A program made the translations under genes and the position numbers. Of a stretch of DNA of 64,000 nt, positions 1-8,751 are shown piece after piece (the first letter of the stretch is position 1; every line of letters starts with the position of its first letter). The notes under the pieces are model-generated. The model was given only the letters and a program-made list of their open reading frames with translations, was not told the DNA's origin and did not search any database. Source of the DNA: Natronorubrum sediminis (GTDB lineage Archaea > Halobacteriota > Halobacteria > Halobacteriales > Natrialbaceae). Where the stretch lies: the NCBI RefSeq assembly GCF_900108095.1, contig NZ_FNWL01000002.1, forward strand, positions 1,206,691 through 1,270,690, given 5' to 3'.

Positions 1-237
1 TAGTTGAACGACTGAAACGTACTGTACTCTGGCCGTTCTCACCGTTCGTCGAATCGAAATCGCGTGTAGGTTTTCGATGCGATGAATCTCAGCGGGACGA
101 GAACGTCGTCCGAGGTCGCTGCAAAACCGCCTCGGTATCGACGTCACGTTGTACAACGCGTTCGAGCAGTGATTGCTTCGCCGTTCTAACGGACAGACTC
201 GAGAGAGGCGTTTCCGATTGCACTAGGAGGTGACGCG

Positions 238-822
238 TCAACAGAAGTTCTGCGTGGCGTACACCTGTCCGTCGTCGGTGACGTAGACGCCGATGCCCTG
301 GTTCTCCCAGTGTTCGGCGAGGAGGTTCGCTTCGTGGCCCGACGATCCGAGCCACTGGTCGACGACTCCCTCGCCGAGTTCCTGTTCGTCTTCGTAGTGG
401 ACGGTGCCGCGGTCGTCAGTGGCCACCGGCGTGTCGAACCACGTCTGGGCGAGGTTCTCGCCGCCGAGGTAGCCGTTGACGCTGCACTCGTATCCCGCGT
501 CCTCGTACCGGTCGAGGAACCTGTCACCGTCCGGGTCTTCGTGGGCGAAGTAGTTACGCTCGACCATATCCTCGCTGTGAACGTACGCGACGTCTCGGAG
601 TTCGTCGTCGAACTCGAGTTCGTCGACGCCTGCGGCGGCGCGTTCCTCATTTACGGCGTCGTGGATTGCCTGTTCGACGTCGTCGATGTCGACAGATTCG
701 ACCGACTCGTCGGTGTCCTCGGTCGCACTCGAGACGGGTGCTGTAGCCCCAACACCGATCAGGCTTACGACGAGAATAGCGACGAGTAGTCCGGTTCCGA
801 TCGATTTCGATTGTCTCCTCAT
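238..822 (-). CDS. Secreted CAP (SCP/YkwD-like) domain protein
   Basis: 194 residues. An N-terminal hydrophobic stretch (about residues 10-32) after a basic start looks like a Sec signal peptide or anchor. The rest is an extracellular CAP fold: a helix with NEERAAAG, then YFAHEDPDG, GGENLAQ and SSGHEANLL, which hold the two conserved histidines and the GENLA motif of the family. The family's biochemical role is not settled in archaea. The ATG at 822 is preferred over upstream in-frame codons because it opens the signal peptide and an AT-rich box (about 843-855) lies about 27 bases upstream, fitting a leaderless transcript. It is transcribed away from the 447-base gap upstream. Confidence 0.88.
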   Translation of the reverse strand: MRRQSKSIGTGLLVAILVVSLIGVGATAPVSSATEDTDESVESVDIDDVEQAIHDAVNEERAAAGVDELEFDDELRDVAYVHSEDMVERNYFAHEDPDGDRFLDRYEDAGYECSVNGYLGGENLAQTWFDTPVATDDRGTVHYEDEQELGEGVVDQWLGSSGHEANLLAEHWENQGIGVYVTDDGQVYATQNFC

Positions 823-1269
823 CCGAAGTAGGTCTGGAAACAAGTAATAAAAATTATTCGAACGTTCATCAAACCCGGAATCTTCCGTGGTGTCGACGGG
901 TGCTGAGAGTGCCGTGAGAACACGGTTGTCGCTCACGCAATCGGCGGGAAAGCGTGGCAACAGCGCCTCGGTGGCCGACTCAGTCGGTTCGAAGGCGAGA
1001 CTGACTACCCGGGTGGACCACGTCGAGAAGCAATCCTTGCTTCCCGACCGAACTGTTTCAAACACTGAAACAGTTGAACGAGAGTAACTCGAGAGACGAG
1101 TTCGCAGAGGCAATCCATCCGGGAACGGACCAGTGAGGGGGTACCAGCGGTATGTTCGGAAGTCGCTTCGATCACGGGATGATCCGCCGATCTCACCCGC
1201 GTCAACGCCAGAAGTGACGTGGAATTCGAGAACGAGGATGCCCGACAGTCGTGTTCGCCTCCACGTAAT
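823..1269. other. Intergenic region with two adjacent hairpins
   Basis: 447 bases without a convincing gene. It holds the TATA-like region of the CAP gene (about 843-855) and two perfect inverted repeats: GAAGCAA/TTGCTTC at 1027-1043 and AACTGTTTCA/TGAAACAGTT at 1051-1075. Open frames across it have no recognisable domain and lack the acidic composition of the real genes, so none is called. Confidence 0.6.
1027..1075. repeat. Two consecutive perfect stem-loops
   Basis: The first stem is 7 bp with a 3-base loop (1027-1043). The second is 10 bp with a 5-base loop (1051-1075). There is no U-run after either on the strand I can assign, so a terminator role is unproven; operator or remnant-repeat roles are possible. 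Confidence 0.6.
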
Positions 1270-1902
1270 TTACTTCGAAAGGAGACCGTTATAGAATCCT
1301 GACACCTCGGCACTGATCGCCGTACGGTTTCCGGAAAAGAAGTGATCCCCAGCCATCGACGAGACGGTGTCACCGCGATCTCGCGCTCGTTCGACCACGG
1401 GTTCCCACTCCACGGTCGAATCGCGTTCACCGTAGAGTATCTGAACGGGACACTCGAGTGACTCGAGGGCGGCAACGACGTCGAGATCAGGTGCGATCCG
1501 TGCTGTCGGTGCGAGTGCGGAGACAGCGTCGGGATCGGTGTCTGGGGCCGCGAGCAGCGCCATACTCGCTCCGAAACTGTATCCAAAGACGCCGACGGGG
1601 AGCGATTCACATTCGTCGCCGCTCGCGCCGTCGAACCGGTCAGTGTCTCTGGCCCAGCGAATCGCGTTTCGTACGTCCTCGCGTTCGCCGTAGCCGTCGT
1701 CCCACTCGCCGTAGTCGAATCGTAAGCAGGCGATTCCCGACTCGCAAAGCGCCTCCGCGACGGCGACGAGTCGTGCGTCTCGACGCGACCCACCGTGTCG
1801 TGGGTGCGGCGGGCAGGCGACGACGACGGCGCGTGGCTCGTCGTCTGGTTCCTCGAGCGTCCCGCGGACGTCGCGGCCGCCGGGGATCAACACGTCGGTC
1901 AT
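1270..1902 (-). CDS. Alpha/beta hydrolase, dienelactone-hydrolase-like
   Basis: 210 residues. The nucleophile elbow GYSFGAS gives the catalytic Ser; a CPPHPRHGGS segment near residue 30 resembles the oxyanion region of short serine hydrolases; the final GDHFF supplies the His. The strand before it (VQILYGERDSTV) carries the expected acid. This layout matches small cytosolic alpha/beta hydrolases whose substrates are usually unknown. An AT-rich TGATTAG box about 27 bases before the ATG supports this start. The promoter lies at the 3' end of the upstream M23 gene (26 bases between genes, same strand). Confidence 0.85.
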   Translation of the reverse strand: MTDVLIPGGRDVRGTLEEPDDEPRAVVVACPPHPRHGGSRRDARLVAVAEALCESGIACLRFDYGEWDDGYGEREDVRNAIRWARDTDRFDGASGDECESLPVGVFGYSFGASMALLAAPDTDPDAVSALAPTARIAPDLDVVAALESLECPVQILYGERDSTVEWEPVVERARDRGDTVSSMAGDHFFSGNRTAISAEVSGFYNGLLSK

Positions 1903-1928
1903 GGCTGGCGATTACGTGCGACGACTAA

Positions 1929-3497
1929 TCAAGACTCGTGTCGTCGCGAGTCAGTATCGGAGACGGCCCCGAGTCCGTCGAACGCCCGCTGTAACCGACG
2001 CCGATCGTATTCGGCAACAATGACGAGACAGCCGAATCCAAGCAAGAACAGCGCTCCGCCCAGCGTCTGGCGGCCAGCGGCGAACGGCGACGATGCGGCG
2101 TACCAGACGGTCGCCGCCGTGACGGCGAGTCCGATCGGGACGCCCGCGCGTGTCGGTCGTGGAACGACGCCCTCGTCGCGAACGAGCGGGCCGACGAGCC
2201 AGTACACTCCGCCGATCGTGACCGACGCGGCGAGCAGGGCCACCACGGTCGACCACGACGCGACGATCCCGACGAAAAAGGTGATCACCCCGCCGACGGA
2301 GACACCGACTCCCAATCGCTCGAGTCCTGTCGACCAGGTCGGCCGGGCTGCGTGCTGGCTCGACGGCATGCTCGAGGAGTCGTCGTCGCAGGCATCGACG
2401 TAGCTAACGCGCTGGCCAGCCGTGATCGCGACGCGTTCGGGCCCGCCGTCAACAACGGTCGGCGACTGGTCGTCGGTTTCGTCCCCTTCTTCGAGCGTGC
2501 GATCCGCGGCCGTCGAGTCGACTGCCTTACCCTCGAGCCAGGGCGACTCCGTCTCGACGCCCTCGAACGTGATCGGAAGGCTCGCTGCGACGGCGAAATT
2601 CGGGTGGTCCTGTACCTGGAAGTGGAGGTGGGGTTCCGAGGAGTTGCCGGAGTGGCCACAGCGGCCGATTTGCTGGCCGCGCTCGACGTAGTCGCCTGGC
2701 TCGACTGCGACGCTGTTCGGGACGAGGTGGACGAGACTGCTGTACTCGTCGGGCGCGTGTTGGATCACGACGTAGTTGCCACGGATATCTCGCTTCAGGA
2801 GGTGGGAGAGACCGCCGCCGTGGGCGGCCTCGGGATCATCGTCGGAGGCGTCGACGACGGTTCCGTCGGCGGGTGCGAGAACCGGCTCGTCGTAGCAGTA
2901 GTAGTTTTCGACGGCCGTCGGCCCCTCCACCGTCGCCGAGTGGCCGTCGTCATCGGTAATCACGAAGTCGTAGGCGTAGCGCTGGTTCACCGGGAACCAC
3001 GAGTGAGAGTACTCTCGCTCGAGGCTGCCGTTGACGACCGTCCAGGTACCGTCGACGGGAAGTCGGTACGAACCGTGCTGCTCGTCCGTCTCGGGGCCGG
3101 GAATCGAGCCGCGATAGCGCACGAGCGCGACGGCGCTGCCGAGGAGTTGCTGGAGGTCCTGGGCCATCACGAGCGGATTGAGGAACGTCGGCACGAGCAT
3201 GGCGTAGCCGATCGCGTACTCTCGTCCCGTTCCCATGTGGATCCAGTCGGTCGGTTCCGTCGCGTCCGTTTCGTCGGCGTAACGGCCCAAGACCAGTCCG
3301 ACCAGCGGAGCGACGAGCGGCCAGAGGAAAAAGAGAAAGAAGAGCTGGAATATCTGCAAGACGGCGAGCGAGTCGAATAGATAGCCGGGAATCGCGAGCA
3401 CCGAGAGAGCGACGAGATACATCGGCTCGAACGATCGGATCGCACTCCTGAGCCGCGCTGAGGGCGTCGCCGTCTCGGTGGTGGCTTGCTCAGTCAT
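1929..3497 (-). CDS. Membrane-anchored M23 (LytM-type) metallopeptidase
   Basis: 522 residues. Two membrane spans near residues 27-71, an M23 peptidase domain at about 165-330, an acidic linker, then four spans at about 398-496. Zinc-site features visible are D177, the Y-x-x-L-V-H-L strand (H257) and HLHF at 290-293. The first ligand, normally His four residues before the Asp, is Arg (NQRYAYD, 171-177); this variant form is also known in other QRYAYD-type M23 proteins. Haloarchaea lack murein, so the substrate is probably a protein or S-layer component (inference). It could be active or a binding-only homologue. Confidence 0.85.
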   Translation of the reverse strand: MTEQATTETATPSARLRSAIRSFEPMYLVALSVLAIPGYLFDSLAVLQIFQLFFLFFLWPLVAPLVGLVLGRYADETDATEPTDWIHMGTGREYAIGYAMLVPTFLNPLVMAQDLQQLLGSAVALVRYRGSIPGPETDEQHGSYRLPVDGTWTVVNGSLEREYSHSWFPVNQRYAYDFVITDDDGHSATVEGPTAVENYYCYDEPVLAPADGTVVDASDDDPEAAHGGGLSHLLKRDIRGNYVVIQHAPDEYSSLVHLVPNSVAVEPGDYVERGQQIGRCGHSGNSSEPHLHFQVQDHPNFAVAASLPITFEGVETESPWLEGKAVDSTAADRTLEEGDETDDQSPTVVDGGPERVAITAGQRVSYVDACDDDSSSMPSSQHAARPTWSTGLERLGVGVSVGGVITFFVGIVASWSTVVALLAASVTIGGVYWLVGPLVRDEGVVPRPTRAGVPIGLAVTAATVWYAASSPFAAGRQTLGGALFLLGFGCLVIVAEYDRRRLQRAFDGLGAVSDTDSRRHES

Positions 3498-3619
3498 TAG
3501 TGACTCTCGGTCGGGAACGGACGTAATCGCTTTGTGAAGACGATTTCACAACGCGAGTTGATAGTTCCTGACGACGTCGCTCCGGAAGTGACAATTAGCT
3601 ATCGGGAGTAGCCCCGCCC

Positions 3620-4489
3620 ATGACCAGGGACGAGGGGAGCGATGCCGGTTCCGGACCCCAGGTCCGGGAGGCGTTCTCACTGCTCAACCACGAAATCCGC
3701 CTCGAGATCGTTCTGGCGCTGCTCGAGGACTGGCAGGCAGTCTACACGGAGCCGCGGTCGTACGCCGAGTTGATGGAGGCCGTCGGAATGCGCGACAGCG
3801 GCAAGTTCAACTACCATCTCGACAAGCTTCGCGGCGTCTACGTGTGGCAAGTCGAGGACGGCTACGTGCCGACGGCGAGCGTGACGGCGCTCTATCGGGC
3901 CGTACTCGCCCACCAGCCGACTGCAGAGTTCGAGTACGACCAGACCGAGATCGACGCGGCGTGTCCCGGCTGCGACGCGACGCTGGTGTTGGAGTACGAA
4001 CGCGGTTTCGTCTCCGTCGACTGCAGCGCCTGCGACTGGATTGGATTCACGTATCCGTTCCCCCGACGCGGGTTCGACGGTCGAGATGCGGACGCCGTCG
4101 CTCGAGCCGTCACCCGTCGGGCCAGACACCACGTCGCGATGGCCGCCGAAGGCCAGTGTCCGTTCTGTGCGGGGACGACGACGGTCGACCCTCGAGTCGA
4201 CGCCGTCGAAGACGACGAGTACTGGATCAAAATCGACTGTGACGCCTGTTCGTACACCATCGGAACGGCACCGCTCGCGACGGTACTGTACGACGGGCAG
4301 GTCGCTACCGCACTCGAGGAAGTCGGGACTGGTCGCGAGCCATACGACTGGCAACTCCCCGGGGCAACGGTGCGAGTCGAGTCGCGCGACCCCCTCGAAC
4401 TCGCCCTCGAGATCGACGGTGACGACGGGACGGCGACGGTCGTCGTCGACGACACCGTCACGGTGCAGTCGGTGTGTGTAGACGGCTGA
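3620..4489 (+). CDS. Winged-helix transcription regulator with two C-terminal zinc ribbons
   Basis: 289 residues. An ArsR-like winged helix occupies about residues 15-95 (LLNHEIRLEIVLALLE, then SGKFNYHLDKL as the recognition helix). It is followed by two C4 ribbons: CPGC...CSAC near 118-138 and CPFC...CDAC near 179-210. This architecture is common among haloarchaeal HTH proteins of unknown target. An AT-rich box (CAATTAG, about 3592) lies about 27 bases before the ATG. It is divergent from the M23 peptidase with a 122-base spacer, so it may regulate that gene, which is inference only. Confidence 0.87.
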   Translation: MTRDEGSDAGSGPQVREAFSLLNHEIRLEIVLALLEDWQAVYTEPRSYAELMEAVGMRDSGKFNYHLDKLRGVYVWQVEDGYVPTASVTALYRAVLAHQPTAEFEYDQTEIDAACPGCDATLVLEYERGFVSVDCSACDWIGFTYPFPRRGFDGRDADAVARAVTRRARHHVAMAAEGQCPFCAGTTTVDPRVDAVEDDEYWIKIDCDACSYTIGTAPLATVLYDGQVATALEEVGTGREPYDWQLPGATVRVESRDPLELALEIDGDDGTATVVVDDTVTVQSVCVDG

Positions 4490-4663
4490 TCGGGAGTCGA
4501 GTCGACTACGTCACCCGATTTTCGACTATCACGTCGATACTGGCGTTGCTGGTGCGTTCGCGTTCGGTCGGTTTACGTTCGCTACCGCGCCAGAGTCGCC
4601 GGTTCCGTCATCGTCTGTCGATGATGTGATGTTTTTAAGGGTGACGAGCGTTACGTACCTAGC

Positions 4664-5497
4664 ATGGGCATCCTCTCTCGGACCTCCTACATCATCCGGT
4701 CGAAGATCAACTCGGTGCTCAACAGAGCCGAGGATCCAACGGAGACGCTCGATTACTCCTACGAGCAGATGCGGGATCAACTTCAGGACGTCAAACGCGG
4801 CATCGCCGACCTGACCACGCAGAAAAAGCGCCTCGAGATGCAAAAGCGCCGACTCGAGGATAACGTGGAAAAACACAACGATCAGGCTCGAACGGCGGTC
4901 CAACAGGGCCGCGAGGATCTGGGTCGGCGCGCCCTCGAGAAGAAGAAGACGAAGATGAACCAGATCGAAGATCTCGAGCGCCAGATCTCCGAATTACAGG
5001 GCCAACAGGATCAGTTGATCGAGCAGAAGAACGAACTCCAGAACCGCATCGAGGAGTTCCGCACCAAAAAGGAGACGATGAAAGCCCGCTACGAGGCCGC
5101 AGAGGCGAGTTCGACGGTCTCGGAAGCGATGACAGCAACCGGAGAGGAGTTCGAAGACGTCGGTCGCGCCATCGAGCGCGCCGAGGAGAAGACCGAGGAC
5201 ATGGAAGCGCGTTCGGCCGCACTCGACGAACTGCACGAATCCGGGGCGTTCGACAACGTGCTCTCGGACAAGGACAATATCGACCGCGAACTCGAGGAAC
5301 TGTCGACCGACAGCGGCGTCGAAGCCGAACTCGAGACGCTCAAATCCGAGGTTGGAGAGGGTGACAGCGAGGAGGAACCAGCACCGGACGTCGAGAGCGA
5401 CGTCGACGAGGACGAACTCGAGGAACTCGAGGAGGACGTCGACGACAGCGAAATCGATGCCGAACTCGCCGAACTGCAGGACGAAGAGAACGCCTGA
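4664..5497 (+). CDS. pspA: PspA/IM30 family membrane-stress protein
   Basis: 277 residues. An amphipathic N-terminus (MGILSRTSYIIRSKINSVLN) is followed by a long coiled coil at about residues 25-210, rich in Glu/Arg/Gln heptads. This is the ESCRT-III-like PspA/Vipp1 layout. The last 50 residues are a Glu/Asp-rich tail longer than in bacterial PspA. Family members bind and stabilise membranes under stress. A TTTTTAAGG box at about 4631-4640 sits about 27 bases before the ATG. A tandem repeat begins 30 bases after its stop. Confidence 0.93.
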   Translation: MGILSRTSYIIRSKINSVLNRAEDPTETLDYSYEQMRDQLQDVKRGIADLTTQKKRLEMQKRRLEDNVEKHNDQARTAVQQGREDLGRRALEKKKTKMNQIEDLERQISELQGQQDQLIEQKNELQNRIEEFRTKKETMKARYEAAEASSTVSEAMTATGEEFEDVGRAIERAEEKTEDMEARSAALDELHESGAFDNVLSDKDNIDRELEELSTDSGVEAELETLKSEVGEGDSEEEPAPDVESDVDEDELEELEEDVDDSEIDAELAELQDEENA

Positions 5498-5527
5498 TCC
5501 GCCCAGTTTCACACGGAGTAGGCGGTT

Positions 5528-5622
5528 TTACGGAGGGCCACTGTTACTCGAGAGACCAGATCTTACGGAGGGCCACTGTTACTCGAGAGACCAGATCTTA
5601 CGGAGGGCCACTGTTACTCGAG
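5528..5622. repeat. 35-bp tandem repeat, 2.7 copies
   Basis: Copies start at 5528, 5563 and 5598. Each begins TTACGGAGGGCCACTGTTAC and contains CTCGAGAGACCAGATC; the first two are identical, and the last is cut short after CTCGAG. It lies just after the PspA-family stop codon and has no spacers, so it is not CRISPR. Confidence 0.95.
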
Positions 5623-5764
5623 TAGCGCTGGCGTAGGCGTTCTCGTGTGTGGACGGCAACGTTGTGCGTAAGGCTATGTTCTGGAGGGTGACGGCCTGAA
5701 CCCGACATTCACACGAACTGGAGAGAGGAGCAACGACTACCACGGGCGACGTGGAAACGCGCCT

Positions 5765-6109
5765 ATGGGGACGAATCCGGGTTTCGAAACGTTATCGACG
5801 ACCGAACAAGTGGTGTTACTCTGCGTAGCGACGTGCGAGCGAAGCGACGAGACGCCAGTCCAGGCACACGAGGTTCGACACGCCTGTCGAGCACACCTCG
5901 AGAGCGCCGAGACGGACGTCGTCGGCACGGTCTCCGAAGCGGACGTAATGCGTTCGTTGTATCGACTCGAGGACGCGGAGTTTCTCGAGGAAGCCGAAAG
6001 AGACCGGCGGTCGCCGACGGGAAAGGGACGACCGGCGTACTCGCTCGCAATCGACGCCGACGACGTCGAGGCGGGTGTAGACGATCGACTGCTCGAGCGT
6101 GCGGAGTGA
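5765..6109 (+). CDS. Stand-alone winged-helix protein, Cdc6/Orc1 C-terminal-like
   Basis: 114 residues. The sequence LSTTEQVVLLCVATCE, a middle segment starting PVQAHEVRHACRAHL, VSEADVMRSLYRLE and a GKGRPAYSL wing resembles the C-terminal winged helix of archaeal Orc1/Cdc6, without any AAA+ ATPase part. It is therefore either a DNA-binding regulator or a detached initiator domain. The start at 5765 is the only ATG giving the full domain. It sits between two tandem-repeat patches. The assignment rests on pattern similarity by eye. Confidence 0.7.
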   Translation: MGTNPGFETLSTTEQVVLLCVATCERSDETPVQAHEVRHACRAHLESAETDVVGTVSEADVMRSLYRLEDAEFLEEAERDRRSPTGKGRPAYSLAIDADDVEAGVDDRLLERAE

Positions 6110-6150
6110 GCGAGTCGCCGATGGGCTGGCATCGATCGACTGTATCTCGC

Positions 6151-6240
6151 TGACGGTGTCAGCCTGTTCACTGTCTCGAATGCGTGATGACGGTGTCAGT
6201 CTGTTCGGGTCCTGAATGCGTGATGACGTATCGATCAGTT
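6151..6240. repeat. 36-37-bp tandem repeat at a gene end
   Basis: Two copies start at 6151 and 6188 with TGACGGTGTCAG and end GAATGCGTGA. A decayed third copy at about 6224-6240 runs into the stop codon of the minus-strand lipoprotein gene (stop at 6235-6237). Confidence 0.7.
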
Positions 6241-6735
6241 CGGCGTGCCGAGTGCCGTGATATCGTACTCCGCCAGTTCGGCCGGTGGCTCGAGGATGAC
6301 GACCTGGAACTCCCAGGTCGTTTCGCCGTCGAAATCACCGATCGTGTCGAGGTAGCGTCCGAGTTGATCGCCGTCGTCGTTGTACACGCGGACGCGTACT
6401 TCGGCGAGATCGATCCGCTCGTCGCCCGTATTTTCGAGGACCCCCTGGACGGTCGGACCCCGAAAGCCGTCCTCGAGGACGAACTCGTGGCGTTCGAACG
6501 AGAGTTCTCCGAGGGCAGAGACACTCTCGTTGATCTCCTGTTCGGCGAGAGCCTCCGCCGCGGTCAGTTCGGTTTCCGAGCGGTCCTCGGCGTCGATGTC
6601 CTCGATCGGTTCGCGTTCGTAATCGGGTTCACCCTCGACACCCGGCCCACCACCGTTACAGCCGGCGAGGAGGGCGCTCGAGACGGCACCGACGGCGAGA
6701 AGGAGTTGGCGACGGCCGGTTGGCGACGCTGTCAT
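6235..6735 (-). CDS. Tat lipoprotein, FxLYD-like
   Basis: 166 residues from the ATG at 6735. GRRQLLLAVGAVSSALLAGC gives a twin-arginine signal with a lipobox Cys at residue 26. The mature part has a charged helical linker and a beta-rich C-terminal half (GPTVQGVLENTGDERIDLAEVRVRVYN pattern) typical of FxLYD/DUF3426-like surface domains. Upstream in-frame ATG at 6798 would bury the twin arginines deep in the N-region, so the shorter form is chosen. Function is unknown beyond a membrane-tethered extracellular domain. Confidence 0.82.
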   Translation of the reverse strand: MTASPTGRRQLLLAVGAVSSALLAGCNGGGPGVEGEPDYEREPIEDIDAEDRSETELTAAEALAEQEINESVSALGELSFERHEFVLEDGFRGPTVQGVLENTGDERIDLAEVRVRVYNDDGDQLGRYLDTIGDFDGETTWEFQVVILEPPAELAEYDITALGTPN

Positions 6736-6965
6736 CGTCGGCCCCTGTTCGCAGACGAAGACCGTTTCGACGGGGTGTACCCGCGATAACTCATACAAAA
6801 CGCGACACCACGAATGTATTTCAGTGTAGGCCCTGAACCGTCAGCGGTGTCGGCTGTCGATAGAGGCGAGTGGCGACCAGTCCGAACTCGTCACTGTTCG
6901 CTACTGTATCTATAAGCGGGATGTGCAATGCAGGCCTTATTGGTCCATCCGGAAGAAATGAGGGT

Positions 6966-8015
6966 ATGGCCGCTTCAGAGGGAGACGACGCGCTCGAATC
7001 TCACGGCGCTGAGATCGGAAAGCGGACGAGTTCGATCACGAGGGTCAAAGAGTGGGTGCTCGTCGAGGGAGACCGTCTGTTCGTCGCAGCGCTCGTCTCA
7101 CTCGGCGTCTTCGTGTTGTTTCTCGTTCTCAACGAAATTGGGTTCATCGCCGTCACCAACGACGACTCGATTACCAGACTCGCCGGCGGCATGATCGCCG
7201 GTACCTTCTCGCTGGTCACGCTGGTCGTCTCGATCAACCAGCTCATCCTCTCACAGGAGTTCGCCTCCGCGGGCGACGCCCGCGAGCAACTCGGAGGCGT
7301 ACTTGCCTTCCGAGAGAACGTTGCAGAACTAGCTGACGTTCCGGCGAGTCCGGCATCGCCCTCGCTGTTGCTCGAACTCGTCATCGAGACCATCCACCAC
7401 CAGGCCCAAGAACTCGAGGATGCCGTCGGTGACGACCACGAGGCCGCCGAACTGATCGATCGATACACGACTGGAGTTAAAGAGAGCACCGACCGCATCG
7501 ACGATACCCTCGAGCAGACGTCGTTCGGCACGTTTCGGGCGATGTCCGCGGCGGTCGCGTTCAACGCCGCCTGGCAGTTGTACGTGGCCAGACAACTTCG
7601 TGAACGACACCACGAGTCCGTTTCCGACGAGGCGTCCGACTCGTTAGAGAAGTTGATCGAATCGCTCGAGTTGTTCATCACCACGCGCGAACACTTCAAA
7701 ACGACGTATCTACAGCGCGAACTCACCAGATTCTCCCAGTTGACGATCTACTTCGGCGTTCCGGCGATTCTGTCAGCGATGATTCTCGGGTTCGTCTACG
7801 CGGACCTCACCGGACCGACGGTGAGCGTGGCGTACTTGCCGTTCGTCGTCAGCGGCCTCATCACGATCGTAATCTCGCCGCTCTCGTTGCTCGTTGCGTA
7901 CATTCTCCGGACAGCAACCATCACCCGTCGAACGTCCTCGATCGGGCCGATGTTGCCACAGAAGGAACCGGAGGCGGGGCCGTTCGAGGTTTCCTACAGT
8001 GGAGACGAAGACTGA
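6966..8015 (+). CDS. Paralogous four-span membrane protein, copy 1
   Basis: 349 residues from the ATG at 6966, the length of its relatives at 9516 and 10665. Topology: two N-terminal spans, a central helical cytoplasmic-like region of about 150 residues, two C-terminal spans. Shared family marks are (V/I)NQLILSQE after span 2, FGTF near the middle, REHFKT before span 3, and a (K/R)RT...IGP tail. This copy is the most diverged: the SPPEP motif reads SPASP and the end lacks FILR. I do not recognise the family. The 2-region-2 topology recalls bestrophin-like DUF4239 proteins, but only in outline. Confidence 0.82.
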   Translation: MAASEGDDALESHGAEIGKRTSSITRVKEWVLVEGDRLFVAALVSLGVFVLFLVLNEIGFIAVTNDDSITRLAGGMIAGTFSLVTLVVSINQLILSQEFASAGDAREQLGGVLAFRENVAELADVPASPASPSLLLELVIETIHHQAQELEDAVGDDHEAAELIDRYTTGVKESTDRIDDTLEQTSFGTFRAMSAAVAFNAAWQLYVARQLRERHHESVSDEASDSLEKLIESLELFITTREHFKTTYLQRELTRFSQLTIYFGVPAILSAMILGFVYADLTGPTVSVAYLPFVVSGLITIVISPLSLLVAYILRTATITRRTSSIGPMLPQKEPEAGPFEVSYSGDED

Positions 8016-8114
8016 ACAAACGCGTGCAAACGTTCCCCAGCAGTTGCTGGTGGCCCGGCCTACAGCAGGAGATGGCGGGTCGTTTATCCGTCGTTCGAGA
8101 GTACTATAGAGTGG

Positions 8115-8681
8115 ATGGAACTGTTAGAGAAACTGCGACTCGACGCTGGGGAGTCGATCAACCTTCGAGACGACCTCAGCGCGGGAACGAACGTCCTCTT
8201 ACACTTCGTGCTCCTCGGTGGACTCGCCTGGGGGTCGGGACAGCCGTTTCTCTTTCCCAGCCTCGGCCCGTCGGCGTACCTGCTCGCGACCGGTGAGAAA
8301 CCGCGCGCAGAGGGATCGTACCACGTTATTGGCGGGCACGCGATCGCCGCCGTCTGCGGACTGATCACCTATCTCGTCTTCGCCGACGGCCTCGTCGCCG
8401 TCGACGTCTTCGAGCAGGGTGCTCCGTTCTCGAGCGACGTCGGATTGCTCGTCCTCAGTGGCACCCTCGCGATGGTGTTGACGACCATCGGCATGCTCTG
8501 GTCGGATACGAACCATCCGGCTGCCTGTGCGACGACGCTGATCGTCGCGCTCGGACTCATGTCGACGGTACTCGAGGTCATTATCATCGTCGCCTCCGTG
8601 ATCCTCCTCGTCTGGTTTCACGGCATTATCGTCGAACGAGTGCAGGATCTCTTCGGCGTCGAACCGAACGATCCACGCTGA
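8115..8681 (+). CDS. HPP family integral membrane protein
   Basis: 188 residues with four to five predicted spans. FLFPSLGPSAYLLA and NHPAACATTLIVALG match the two signature segments of the HPP family (NHP-A here in place of the strict HPP). Some HPP proteins in cyanobacteria and plants are chloroplast or cell-membrane nitrite carriers, but substrates elsewhere are unknown. It follows copy 1 of the paralogous membrane proteins on the same strand with a 99-base gap. A GTTTATCC box lies about 27 bases before the ATG, so it may have its own promoter. Confidence 0.88.
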   Translation: MELLEKLRLDAGESINLRDDLSAGTNVLLHFVLLGGLAWGSGQPFLFPSLGPSAYLLATGEKPRAEGSYHVIGGHAIAAVCGLITYLVFADGLVAVDVFEQGAPFSSDVGLLVLSGTLAMVLTTIGMLWSDTNHPAACATTLIVALGLMSTVLEVIIIVASVILLVWFHGIIVERVQDLFGVEPNDPR

Positions 8682-8751
8682 TCGGCGGTGTCGCGCCCGC
8701 GAGTCGTGTGGCTATGCGTGTCCTCGAGCCCAAAAAATCCGACAGTGGGAG

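Noticed and set aside
1-237. Possible genes at the left edge
   Set aside because: The frames here are shadows of the CAP gene or Arg-rich; no domain or start is supported.
5528-5622. CRISPR-like direct repeats
   Set aside because: Units are contiguous with no unique spacers, and no cas genes are nearby; it is a plain tandem repeat.
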